64,000 nt of DNA from Methyloversatilis sp. XJ19-49 (GTDB lineage: Bacteria; Pseudomonadota; Gammaproteobacteria; Burkholderiales; Rhodocyclaceae), in the NCBI RefSeq assembly GCF_024580145.1, contig NZ_JANINI010000005.1, positions 1-64,000 of the forward strand, written 5' to 3'. Position numbers and translations under genes: made by a program. Below the pieces are notes generated by a model. That model ran no database searches, was not told where the DNA came from, and saw only the letters and a list, made by a program, of their open reading frames with translations. How positions within the stretch are numbered: position 1 is the stretch's first letter; each line of letters starts with the position of its first letter. Positions 54,502 through 62,772 of this stretch are shown one piece after another.

Positions 54502-55127
54502 ATCCGGGCCGTCTCGCGCTGCGCTTCGTCGCAGCGCTGTGCCTCATCGGCGCGCTCGTGCTGTGGCAGGGCGAGGCACTGATGCAACATCTGCTGCCCT
54601 CGATCGCGCTGACGATGGACCTCATCGATCGTCATCACAACGTGCTGTCTCTCGACATCACGAAAACCGGCGCCGACACGGTGATCCGCCTCGAAGCCGG
54701 CATCCGTCAGCTGATCCTGACCGGCACCCATGTGACCTACGCCGACCCGCGCGCCCGCGCCGTCATCACCACGCCGCTGGCGACCTTCTGGCTCGCACCG
54801 ACGCTGTTCATTGCCCTGCTCGCCGCCTGGCCGGCACAGCGCACCGCCGAATGGCTACTGCGCGCGCTGTGCGCCCTGCCCGCCCTGGCCCTGCTGCTCG
54901 CGCTCGACGCCCCCTTCGTGCTCGACGCACTGCTGTGGGCACTGCATCGCGACGCGCACGACCCGGGCGGCAGTTCGCCGATTCTGGCCTGGTCAGCCTT
55001 CCTGAAATCGGGCGGACGATTCGTGCTGGCTGGACTGTTGGCGGTGATGCTTTTGGGATTGACGAGGCGCGTCACGTCGCGAAGCGCCTGCGGCACGGAG
55101 CGCGAACGCGCCACTGGCGCGCCATGA
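54498..55127 (+). CDS. Exosortase-associated membrane protein
   Basis: A 209-residue protein with helices at about 8-25, 92-112, 118-138 and 170-188, and an extracytoplasmic loop (about 30-90) with LSLDITKTGADTVIRLEAGIRQLILTGTHVTYADPRA. No known domain is visible. The ATGA overlap with the exosortase gene and its position match the accessory membrane proteins that accompany small exosortases. It could present the substrate or receive the product; that is inference. Confidence 0.7.
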   Translation: MNPGRLALRFVAALCLIGALVLWQGEALMQHLLPSIALTMDLIDRHHNVLSLDITKTGADTVIRLEAGIRQLILTGTHVTYADPRARAVITTPLATFWLAPTLFIALLAAWPAQRTAEWLLRALCALPALALLLALDAPFVLDALLWALHRDAHDPGGSSPILAWSAFLKSGGRFVLAGLLAVMLLGLTRRVTSRSACGTERERATGAP

Positions 55128-55401
55128 CCGAATGGACTGACGTAAATGACTGTCCATGAAATTTTCGTTACACCGCCGGCGCCATTCCATGCACATGGAT
55201 GGAATCAACTAGCATCATTCCCGAAGCATTCGCGTACCAAATGCGGACGTCGTGATCGGCGAAATCACGTCATATCGCCCTCATCTTTTTGGCCCTGACT
55301 TCAACGGCCGGTCGTTCTCCATGCGACATGCGGTCGAACACAGTGGTTCGATGCAACAAGGACGCCCGGCATCCATCGGGATGAACGGGGAAATGACAAA
55401 A
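55128..55401. other. Upstream region of the RCC1-repeat gene, nested dyad
   Basis: About 270 bases. A dyad ATTCCAT-N8-ATGGAAT (55184-55205) encloses a second, CCATG-CA-CATGG (55187-55198). No convincing promoter hexamers are visible. Open reading starts upstream of 55402 are in frame but precede the signal peptide and are not preferred. Confidence 0.45.
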
Positions 55402-58400
55402 ATGGCAATCCAGACCCTGCGTCGTGCGTGTGCCGCCTTGCGCACATCGCTTGCATCCATGTGCGTACTGCATGCGGCGCTGTTCAGCCTTCCTGCACAA
55501 GCCGCCACCCCGGGCGAAGGGGTGGCCGAGCCGGACACGGCGCCCAGCGCCCAGACGCTGGACTTCGCGCCGCTGACCGACCGCGCGCGGGTGCTGCCGG
55601 CCTTCAACCTAAGCGCCACCGCCTCGTCCGGGCTGGCGGCGACTTTCGAAAGCAGCACACCTGCGGTGTGTTCAGTGTCGGGCAACACGGTCACGACGTT
55701 CCGCGTCGGGCGCTGCTCGATCACGGCGACTCAGGCGGGCGACGACGACTTCCTGCCGGTGAGCGTGACGCGCAGTTTCGAGGTGACGGCGGCGCTGGCG
55801 GCGGGCGGCGGGCATTCGCTGGAAATCCGGGCGGACGGAACGCTGCATGGCTGGGGCGCCAATGCCTCGGGTCAGCTCGGCGACGGCAGCACCATGACTC
55901 GCCCGACACCGGTTCCGGTGAGCCTGCCCGCCGGCGTGACCGCTCTCGCCGTCGCGGCTGGCGGCGGCCACAGCCTGGCCCTGGGTTCGGATGGCGAGCT
56001 CTATGCGTGGGGCGACAACAGCCGTGGCCAGATCGGTGACGGGAGCACGCTACAGCGCACGGCACCCGTACAGGTGAGCCTGCCGGCTGGCGTATCTGCC
56101 CTCGCCATCGCAGCCGGCAATGGCCACAGTCTGGCCATGGGCTCGGATGGCACGCTGTACGCATGGGGGAACAACGACTCCGGGCAGCTTGGCGACGGCA
56201 GCACCCAACAGCGCCCGACACCGGTACAGGTAAGCCTGCCGGTCGGGGTGAGCGCACTCAGCGTTTCGGCGGGTCGAGCCCACAGCCTGGCCACGGGCTC
56301 GGACGGCAGGCTGTATGCGTGGGGGAGCAACAGCTTCCGCCAGATCAGCGACGGCAGCCTTGCCTCGCTGCGCGCGACACCTGTTCAGGTGAGGCTGAGT
56401 ACCGGAGTATCTGCGCTCAGCGTCACCGCTGGCGACGATCACAGTCTGGCGGTGGGCTCGGATGGCAACCTCTACGCATGGGGAAGCAATTCCGACGGCC
56501 AGCGTGGCGACGGCAGTACCTTTCCGCCGGGGAGACCGGTGCAGGTGAGCCTGCCCGCTGGCGTGTCTGCGCGCAGCCTCGCCGCGGGCGCCACCCACAG
56601 CCTTGCGATGGGTTCGGACGGCATGTTGTACGCCTGGGGCGGCAATTCGGACGGCCAGCTCGGCGACGGCAGCTACACCGGGCGCGCCACACGCCTGCAG
56701 GTGAGTCTGCCCGCCGGCGTGTCTGCGCTCGGTGTTGCCGCGGGCGGTGTCCACACGCTTGCGATGGGCTCGAACGGCACGCTGTACGCGTGGGGCGGCA
56801 ACGAGTACGGTCAGCTCGGCGACGGCAGCGCTGCATTTCGGACACCACCGGTGCGGGTGAGCCTGCCGGCCGGCGTGTCTGCGCTCGACATCGCAGCCAG
56901 CGGCGACCACAGCCTGGCTCTGGCCTCGGATGGCACGCTCTACGCGTGGGGCGGGAACGCCGTCGGCCAGCTGGGCGACGGCAGCACCTCGGATCGCACG
57001 ACACCGGTGGCGGTGAGCCTGCCGGCGGGCGTGTCCGCGCTCGGCGTCGCAGCCGGCGCATCCCACAGCCTGGTCGCCGCCTCGGACGGCCGATTGTATG
57101 CATGGGGGGAAAACAGGTATGGCGAGCTGGGCGACGGCAGCACCTTGCAGCGCACGACGCCGGTTCAGGTGAGTCTGCCCGCCGCGGTGTCTGCACTTTC
57201 CGTCGCAGCCGGCACCTTCCACAGTCTGGCCCGGGGGTCGGATGGCACGCTCTACGCATGGGGAAACAACTACTACGGCCAGCTTGGCGACGGAAGCACC
57301 CTCCAGCGCACGGCGCCGGTGTCGGTGAATCTGCCGCCCGGGGTAAGTACGCTCAGGGTCACCGCGGGCCGAATCCACACCCTGGCTCAGGGCTCGGATG
57401 GCAAGCTGTATGCGTGGGGGAACAACCTCTACTACCAGCTCGGCGACGGCAGCTTCACGGATCGCCCGACACCTCTACCGGTCGTTTTCCCCACCGGCGT
57501 GTCCGCACTCGGCGTCGCAGCCGGCCACTACCACAACCTGGCTCGGGGCTCGGATGGCAAGCTCTATGCGTGGGGCGACAACGGCTCCGGCCAGTTGGGC
57601 AACGGCAGCACCGCGTACAGCAGGACACCGATGCTCGTGAGCCTGCCAGCCGGCGTGTCCGCGCTCAGCGTCGCAGCCGGCGATTACCACAGTCTGGCCC
57701 TCGGATCCGATGGCAAGCTCTATGCATGGGGACGCAACTACTACGGCCAGCTCGGCGGCGGCAGCATCACACTGCGCACGACGCCCGAACCGGTGAGCCT
57801 GCCCGCCGGGGTGTCCGTGGTCAGACTTGCCGCGGGCTTCGACCACAGCCTCGCCGTGGGATCGGATGGCCAGGTGTTCGCGTGGGGACGCAATGCCGAC
57901 GGCCAACTCGGCAATGGTGTGCTTCGCAACAGCGCCGTACCGCTGTCGGTCAATAGCGCGCAGACGATCAGCTTCGCAGCGCTGCCCGATCTTCCGTTGT
58001 CAGCAGCCACCATCGCCGTGAGCGCCAGCGCCAGTTCCGGCCTGCCGGTGCGCTTCGATTCATGGACCCGCCTCGTGTGCACGGTGAGCGGAAGTACCGT
58101 GACGCTGCTGCGCACCGGCATCTGCGTGGTGTCGGCCGATCAGGACGGCGACGAGAGCCGGGCGCGTGCCGATACGGTGACCCAGTCCTTCACCGTCACC
58201 GGCACGGCGCAGACCATCAGTTTCGCGCCGCTGGGCAATACCTGGCTGGGTGAAGCGTCGCCGGCGCTGGTGCTGTCCGCCAGCTCGGCACTGCCGGTCA
58301 CACTGGTGTCGAACACGCCCGGCGTGTGCGCGGTGGAAGGCAGCGGGCTCACGCTCCTCATGATCGGTACCTGCCAGCTCACAGCCAGCCAGCCGGGCAA

Positions 58401-58815
58401 TGCCAGCTTCGAGCCGGCCGCACCGGTCAGCCGCAGTTTCACGGTGTCGGCTGCGCGCAGCACGCAGAGCGTGAGCTTCACCGCCTTGCCCGCGCTGGCA
58501 GTGGGCGCCAGCGGCGCACTGATCGCCAGCGCCAGCAGTGGCCTCGTCGTAGGCTTCGACAGCCTCACCCCGGACATCTGCGCGATCAGCGGCAGCTCGC
58601 TGACCGCGGTGAGTACCGGCCTCTGTACGGTGTCGGCCACTCAGTCTGGCAACGCGAGCTTCCGGCCGGCGAACAGCGTGACACAGAGCTTGCAGATCGG
58701 TGGCAGCCAGGGCGAAGACGGCGACGTGCCCTTGCCCGGCTGGGCACTGGCCGCCCTGGGTATGGCCCTGGCCCGCGCCGCGATGCAGCGCAGATCGCGG
58801 AAGAACGGCGATTGA
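55402..58815 (+). CDS. Large surface protein: 14 RCC1-type repeats, Ig-like repeats, GDVPLPGWAL tail
   Basis: A 1137-residue secreted protein. The signal peptide is at about 1-34 (PAQA). One Cys-paired Ig-like module (about 50-130) is followed by 14 RCC1-type repeats (about 133-850), each about 50 residues with HSLAxGSDGxLYAWGxNxxGQLGDGS. Three more Ig-like modules (about 850-1090; QTISFAPL, VCAVEGSGLTLL, CQLTASQPGNASF) lead to the sorting tail GDVPLPGWALAALGMAL...RRSRK. Fourteen repeats suit two seven-bladed propellers, a fold for protein or ligand binding. The tail matches those of the other two cluster substrates. The start ATG 55402 has GGGGA 11 nt upstream; 55393 is possible. Function unknown. 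Confidence 0.85.
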   Translation: MAIQTLRRACAALRTSLASMCVLHAALFSLPAQAATPGEGVAEPDTAPSAQTLDFAPLTDRARVLPAFNLSATASSGLAATFESSTPAVCSVSGNTVTTFRVGRCSITATQAGDDDFLPVSVTRSFEVTAALAAGGGHSLEIRADGTLHGWGANASGQLGDGSTMTRPTPVPVSLPAGVTALAVAAGGGHSLALGSDGELYAWGDNSRGQIGDGSTLQRTAPVQVSLPAGVSALAIAAGNGHSLAMGSDGTLYAWGNNDSGQLGDGSTQQRPTPVQVSLPVGVSALSVSAGRAHSLATGSDGRLYAWGSNSFRQISDGSLASLRATPVQVRLSTGVSALSVTAGDDHSLAVGSDGNLYAWGSNSDGQRGDGSTFPPGRPVQVSLPAGVSARSLAAGATHSLAMGSDGMLYAWGGNSDGQLGDGSYTGRATRLQVSLPAGVSALGVAAGGVHTLAMGSNGTLYAWGGNEYGQLGDGSAAFRTPPVRVSLPAGVSALDIAASGDHSLALASDGTLYAWGGNAVGQLGDGSTSDRTTPVAVSLPAGVSALGVAAGASHSLVAASDGRLYAWGENRYGELGDGSTLQRTTPVQVSLPAAVSALSVAAGTFHSLARGSDGTLYAWGNNYYGQLGDGSTLQRTAPVSVNLPPGVSTLRVTAGRIHTLAQGSDGKLYAWGNNLYYQLGDGSFTDRPTPLPVVFPTGVSALGVAAGHYHNLARGSDGKLYAWGDNGSGQLGNGSTAYSRTPMLVSLPAGVSALSVAAGDYHSLALGSDGKLYAWGRNYYGQLGGGSITLRTTPEPVSLPAGVSVVRLAAGFDHSLAVGSDGQVFAWGRNADGQLGNGVLRNSAVPLSVNSAQTISFAALPDLPLSAATIAVSASASSGLPVRFDSWTRLVCTVSGSTVTLLRTGICVVSADQDGDESRARADTVTQSFTVTGTAQTISFAPLGNTWLGEASPALVLSASSALPVTLVSNTPGVCAVEGSGLTLLMIGTCQLTASQPGNASFEPAAPVSRSFTVSAARSTQSVSFTALPALAVGASGALIASASSGLVVGFDSLTPDICAISGSSLTAVSTGLCTVSATQSGNASFRPANSVTQSLQIGGSQGEDGDVPLPGWALAALGMALARAAMQRRSRKNGD
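55797..57950 (+). repeat. 14 tandem coding repeats of about 150 bp
   Basis: Each unit includes CTCGGCGACGGCAG, AGCCTGCC(C/G)GC(C/G)GG and a CACAG(C/T)CTGGC core. Units differ by about 15-30 per cent by eye, so this is an old duplication array kept in frame. The high local identity makes it a possible site of recombination. Confidence 0.85.
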
Positions 58816-58949
58816 TGGGATGTCGCAGGCGCTGAGCGGTCTAGCGAGCGCGCACTGACCAAAGGATGTCCGGGGTCGCACTGGCAAGCGTGACTGAAAT
58901 CTTTGGTCCATAAAATGGATGCCGGAAGAACAGCACAGGCACGCGATTG
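58816..58949. promoter_or_regulatory. Intergenic dyads before the protease gene
   Basis: An inverted repeat GACCAAAG (58857-58864) and CTTTGGTC (58901-58908), 36 nt apart, is followed by a compact dyad TCCAT-AAA-ATGGA (58907-58919). The TCCAT/ATGGA half-sites also occur in the dyad before the RCC1 gene, but with different spacing. No clear promoter is seen. Confidence 0.4.
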
Positions 58950-61247
58950 ATGGCACTCGGCTCAACATGCAGCGTGATGTCACCCAGGCTTCGCCTGTCG
59001 TGGCCGGTTGCCGTGTCCGGAATGCTTCTGGTGTTTGCCGCCGCAACAGCCGACGCCGCTCCGCGCCACGTCGACGCCGACGTGGCCGCGGCGCTTGAAC
59101 GCGGCGAGGCGCCGCGGGTGATCGTCGAGTTGATCGACGACGACAGCGTGCGGATGTCGAGCACGGTGCAGCGGCGGCGCGACACGATGAAGGCGGCTGT
59201 GATCGCCGCGCTGCCGGCGGACCGTGTCAGCGTGCGCCGCCGCTACAGCACGATGCCCCTGCTGGCACTCACGCTGAAGCATGCCGATGCGCTGCGCGCA
59301 CTGCGGAGCGACGACCGGATCGCCGCTGTATATATGGACAAGCAACGCAAGGCGATCGGCGCGCAGGCGCTGCCGCTGATCGGCCAGCCGGCGGCAGTCA
59401 GTGCGGGGTATCCGGGCGCGGGCACGGCGGTGGCGGTGCTCGATACCGGTGTCGATTACACACTGGCGCCGTTCGGCGCCTGCACGGCGGTCGGCGTGCC
59501 CGCCGGCACGTGCAGGGTGGTCGCGGCATACGAAGCGGCGGTCGAAGACAATGCGCGCGATGCCGATGGCCACGGCAGCAAGGTTGCGATGACGGCGCTG
59601 GCGGTCGCGCCTCAATCTTCCATCGTTGCCATCGACGTGTTCGAGCCCGAAGGCGCCTTCGATTCCGACGTCATCGAGGGCATGGACTGGGCGATTTCGC
59701 AGCGCGCGACCTACAACATCGCTGCGCTGAACCTCAGTCTGGGCGACACCCAGCAAAACGCCAGCGCCTGCACGCTGACGCCCTACGTCGCCGCCGTGCG
59801 CCGGGCACGCAACGCCGGGCTGGTGGTGGTGATCGCCGCCGGCAACGACAGCTACACGAGCGGTGTTGCCGAACCAGCCTGCGTCGCCAACGCCGTAGCG
59901 GTCGGCGCCACCTACGACGCCAACGTCGGCCAGCGCGCCTTCGGCAGCTGCACCGACAGCACGACCGCGGCGGACAAGGTGACCTGTTATTCCAACAGCG
60001 GCGAGCCGCTCGACCTTTTCGCGCCGGGCTCGGTACTCACCCTGAGCGGCAACACGCTGGACGGCACGTCTTTCGCCGCGCCCATGGTGGCGGGCGCGGT
60101 GGCCGTGCTGAAACAGCGCTTCCCGCTCGACACGCCGGCCCAGCTCGAAAGCCGGCTCACGCTGGGCGGAACCATGATCACCGATGCGCGCAACGGCCTG
60201 CAGCGCCCGCGTCTGGCCGTGGGCGCCGCGGTGGCCGGCGTCGGCACCGAAAGCAATGACGCCTTCGCCGCCGCCCGCGCACTGAGCGGCACGGCCGACA
60301 GCAACAGCGGCAGCAACACCCTGGCCAGCAGCGAACCGGGCGAGCCGGCGCACGATGGTACCGCCGCCACGCGCTCGCTGTGGTGGACCTGGACCGCGCC
60401 GGCATCCGGCGTGCTCACGCTTGACACGAACGGCAGCAGTTTCGACACCATGCTTGCGGTCTATACCGGCAGCGCGCTCGCCTCGCTCACGCTGCAGGCG
60501 AGCGACGACGACAGCGGCGACGGATCGCAGAGCAGGCTGGAGCTCATCATCGCAGCCGGCACGACCTACCGCATCGCGGTCGATGGCTTCGCAGCCGCCA
60601 CCGGCAGCATCGTGCTCAACCTCGCTTTCGACGAACGCGCGGAACAGACCATCGTGTTCCCGTCGCCGGGCGATGTGTGGCTGGACCAGGGCAGTGTCGC
60701 GCTGGAAGCGCTCGCCAGTTCCGGCCTCACGGTGACTTACGCGTCGATCACACCGGCTACCTGCAGCGTGAGCGGAAGCACCGCCACACTGATCGCCGCC
60801 GGCACCTGCAGCATCGTTGCCAGTCAGGCCGGCAACGGCGACTGGTTCGCCGCCCCTTCGGTCACCCTGGGCTTCACCATCAAACCGGCGCGCGGCACTC
60901 AGACCATCACCTTCCCGACTTCCGCCACCACCGCCCTCGACGCCGGTCCAGTCGCGCTCGCCGCCAGCGCCTGTTCCGGGCTTGCCGTGAGCTATACCAG
61001 CCTGACACCGACCGTGTGCAGCACCGCCGGCAATCTGGCCAGACTGCTCGCCACCGGCACCTGCACCGTGCAGGCCAGCCAGTCCGGCAACGACGTGTGG
61101 CTCGCCGCCATACCCGTCAGCGCGAGCTTCGTGGTCACCGCTGCGACCGCCAGCACTCCGAACGACGGCGATGTGCCACTGCCGGCGTGGGCGTTGGTCG
61201 GGCTGGCCGCGGCGCTGGCGGGGAGTGTCTGGCGGCGCGGTCGTTGA
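58950..61247 (+). CDS. Subtilisin-like (S8) serine protease with GDVPLPAWAL sorting tail
   Basis: A 765-residue secreted protease with a signal peptide and an I9-like propeptide (about 40-135; PRVIVELIDDDSVRM, YSTMPLLALTLKHADALRAL). The S8 domain has catalytic D165 (VLDTGVDY), H208 (DADGHGSKVA) and S374 (DGTSFAAPMVAG), with the oxyanion Asn in VVVIAAGNDS. The usual HGTHVA reads HGSKVA; the catalytic His is kept. A pre-peptidase C-terminal-like domain (about 435-560; SLWWTWTAPASGVLTLDTNGSS), two Cys-paired Ig-like modules (about 565-735) and the tail GDVPLPAWALVGLAAAL...RRGR follow. The protease may process the other cluster proteins, or be surface-anchored for nutrition. ATG 58977 is an alternative start. 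Confidence 0.88.
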   Translation: MALGSTCSVMSPRLRLSWPVAVSGMLLVFAAATADAAPRHVDADVAAALERGEAPRVIVELIDDDSVRMSSTVQRRRDTMKAAVIAALPADRVSVRRRYSTMPLLALTLKHADALRALRSDDRIAAVYMDKQRKAIGAQALPLIGQPAAVSAGYPGAGTAVAVLDTGVDYTLAPFGACTAVGVPAGTCRVVAAYEAAVEDNARDADGHGSKVAMTALAVAPQSSIVAIDVFEPEGAFDSDVIEGMDWAISQRATYNIAALNLSLGDTQQNASACTLTPYVAAVRRARNAGLVVVIAAGNDSYTSGVAEPACVANAVAVGATYDANVGQRAFGSCTDSTTAADKVTCYSNSGEPLDLFAPGSVLTLSGNTLDGTSFAAPMVAGAVAVLKQRFPLDTPAQLESRLTLGGTMITDARNGLQRPRLAVGAAVAGVGTESNDAFAAARALSGTADSNSGSNTLASSEPGEPAHDGTAATRSLWWTWTAPASGVLTLDTNGSSFDTMLAVYTGSALASLTLQASDDDSGDGSQSRLELIIAAGTTYRIAVDGFAAATGSIVLNLAFDERAEQTIVFPSPGDVWLDQGSVALEALASSGLTVTYASITPATCSVSGSTATLIAAGTCSIVASQAGNGDWFAAPSVTLGFTIKPARGTQTITFPTSATTALDAGPVALAASACSGLAVSYTSLTPTVCSTAGNLARLLATGTCTVQASQSGNDVWLAAIPVSASFVVTAATASTPNDGDVPLPAWALVGLAAALAGSVWRRGR

Positions 61248-61353
61248 GCACTCGGGGCAGGCGCACGCCGCTCAAGCGCGCAAGCCTGCGCGGCACAACC
61301 CGATTGACCCCGGCGATCCGGCAGCCATCAAGGTGACGGGTCACCTCCAGGCT
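61248..61353. other. Convergent intergenic region with small hairpin
   Basis: It lies between the protease and the first LuxR-type gene. AGGTGA-CGGG-TCACCT (61331-61346) is a perfect short hairpin without a T run, eight bases from the end of the minus-strand gene. No other structure is visible. Confidence 0.4.
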
Positions 61354-62628
61354 TCAGGCGAAGTCATCCGGTGCGAACATTCCGGACGCGTGCGGCAAGT
61401 GCGGAGCAGGACGACGCGGCGAAAACGCCGCTGTTGCCGTACCGTCCTCGTCATCCCACCGCAGACCGAAAAACATGAACGGGATGGATCGCATACGGTT
61501 GATCACCTCGACCAGCCGGATGCCGTTCGGCTTTGCCTTCACGGACTGCACCAGGCGCCGTGTCGTGCTGAGTGCCAAGCCATGCAGCTCGGCGATCAGC
61601 GCCACCGGCATGCCCTGTGCAATGCACATGGCCACCTTCGCTTCCGCTCTCGTCAGGTCAAAAGCGCTGGCCAGGATGCTCGAGTCTGTCTGAAGATCGC
61701 CTTTCAGTTCATGCACCACCGCCAGCAGCACCGGACACGAAATGAAAGCCGACGTCTCCTTATCCTGCAACAGCATCAGCGTCATGCCCGCGACACGCAA
61801 CCCAGCCGGCCGCGCGATACCGACATGTTCGCTGGCAGCGAACGTGGGAGGAGATCCGGCCGACAATCGCGCAGCGTCCGCCTCACGATAAAGCCTGTCG
61901 GCCAATGCTCGCAAGGCCCGGTCGTCCTCTGCGTGTGCGAGCGCAACGCGACCTTCACGCTCTGATAACGCTGAACCAGACGACATCAGCGAGCGTGCGG
62001 GCCGGTTTGCAAAAAGCACCCTGCACTCGCCATCCAGCAGAACGATCGGCGAACCGCGGTGCTGCATCACGAGTTCAGCAGCCGCATGCTGGCGTCCGAG
62101 CCGCGCGTGCAACTGCGCAAACGCGTAGGCCTTTGCGATGTGAAAGGAAAGAAGGTCGCAGGCCAGGACGTCATCTCCTGCCAGCGGCCCCAGTTCTGCG
62201 CGCCGTGTGACCAACAGACTGACGGCGGTGTCACCGCTCGCAATCAGTTTGATGCCACTGACCCAGCGTCCTTCATCGGGCGGCAGAAATGCCTTGTAGA
62301 GGGGCTCGCTGCAAACGACTGCATCGACGACCCGTTCAGGACAGTGAACCCAGCATCCCGGGCTCGTTGTGTGCAGACGCGTCAGCAGCGGATCACCCTG
62401 GCGGACTCGTCTTTTGAACGCACGCCGCGCCTCGGGCGGCACGTCGCCAACTTCGGCATGGAACACAAGCTCACGCCGTGACACCTCGATTTCGCATAGC
62501 GCAACCGTGTGGCCTCGTACCACGCGCTTCACCTCTGACAGCGCGTACGCCCAGGTCGCCTCCGAACTTCCGGTCGCGGCGCGATAAAGCTGCTCGATGA
62601 CCGCATGCAGTTCGGCTCCCTGCTCCAT
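61354..62628 (-). CDS. LuxR-type HTH regulator, paralogue 1
   Basis: A 424-residue protein. The C-terminal helix-turn-helix (about 320-375) reads FDLTRAEAKVAMCIAQGMPVALIAELHGLALSTTRRLVQSVKAK. The recognition helix is unusual, with STTRRLVQSV where LuxR proteins typically have STVRTHLRRI. About residues 200-300 are PAS-like (SPIVLLDGECRVLFANRPARSLM). The N-terminal 190 residues are shared with the next gene and resemble nothing I know. There is no receiver domain. The C-terminal 30 residues are Pro/Arg-rich. Position next to the exosortase substrates suggests it may control them. Confidence 0.83.
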   Translation of the reverse strand: MEQGAELHAVIEQLYRAATGSSEATWAYALSEVKRVVRGHTVALCEIEVSRRELVFHAEVGDVPPEARRAFKRRVRQGDPLLTRLHTTSPGCWVHCPERVVDAVVCSEPLYKAFLPPDEGRWVSGIKLIASGDTAVSLLVTRRAELGPLAGDDVLACDLLSFHIAKAYAFAQLHARLGRQHAAAELVMQHRGSPIVLLDGECRVLFANRPARSLMSSGSALSEREGRVALAHAEDDRALRALADRLYREADAARLSAGSPPTFAASEHVGIARPAGLRVAGMTLMLLQDKETSAFISCPVLLAVVHELKGDLQTDSSILASAFDLTRAEAKVAMCIAQGMPVALIAELHGLALSTTRRLVQSVKAKPNGIRLVEVINRMRSIPFMFFGLRWDDEDGTATAAFSPRRPAPHLPHASGMFAPDDFA

Positions 62629-62772
62629 GACACCTCCCGACGCCCCATCACCTCGTACCCGCTCGCATCACCGCGCATACATCGACGCCGGCGCAGCCGG
62701 TGGCTGGCCTGCTTGGTGCCGCCACTATGGTCGGAGCTCAATTTCCGATGCCGAACGCAAGCCCTGCTCTGC
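62629..62772. other. Intergenic region between the two LuxR-type paralogues
   Basis: About 144 bases holding the upstream region of paralogue 1. A GAGGTGTC ribosome-like stretch (reading the minus strand) precedes its ATG. No repeats or strong promoter are evident. Confidence 0.4.
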
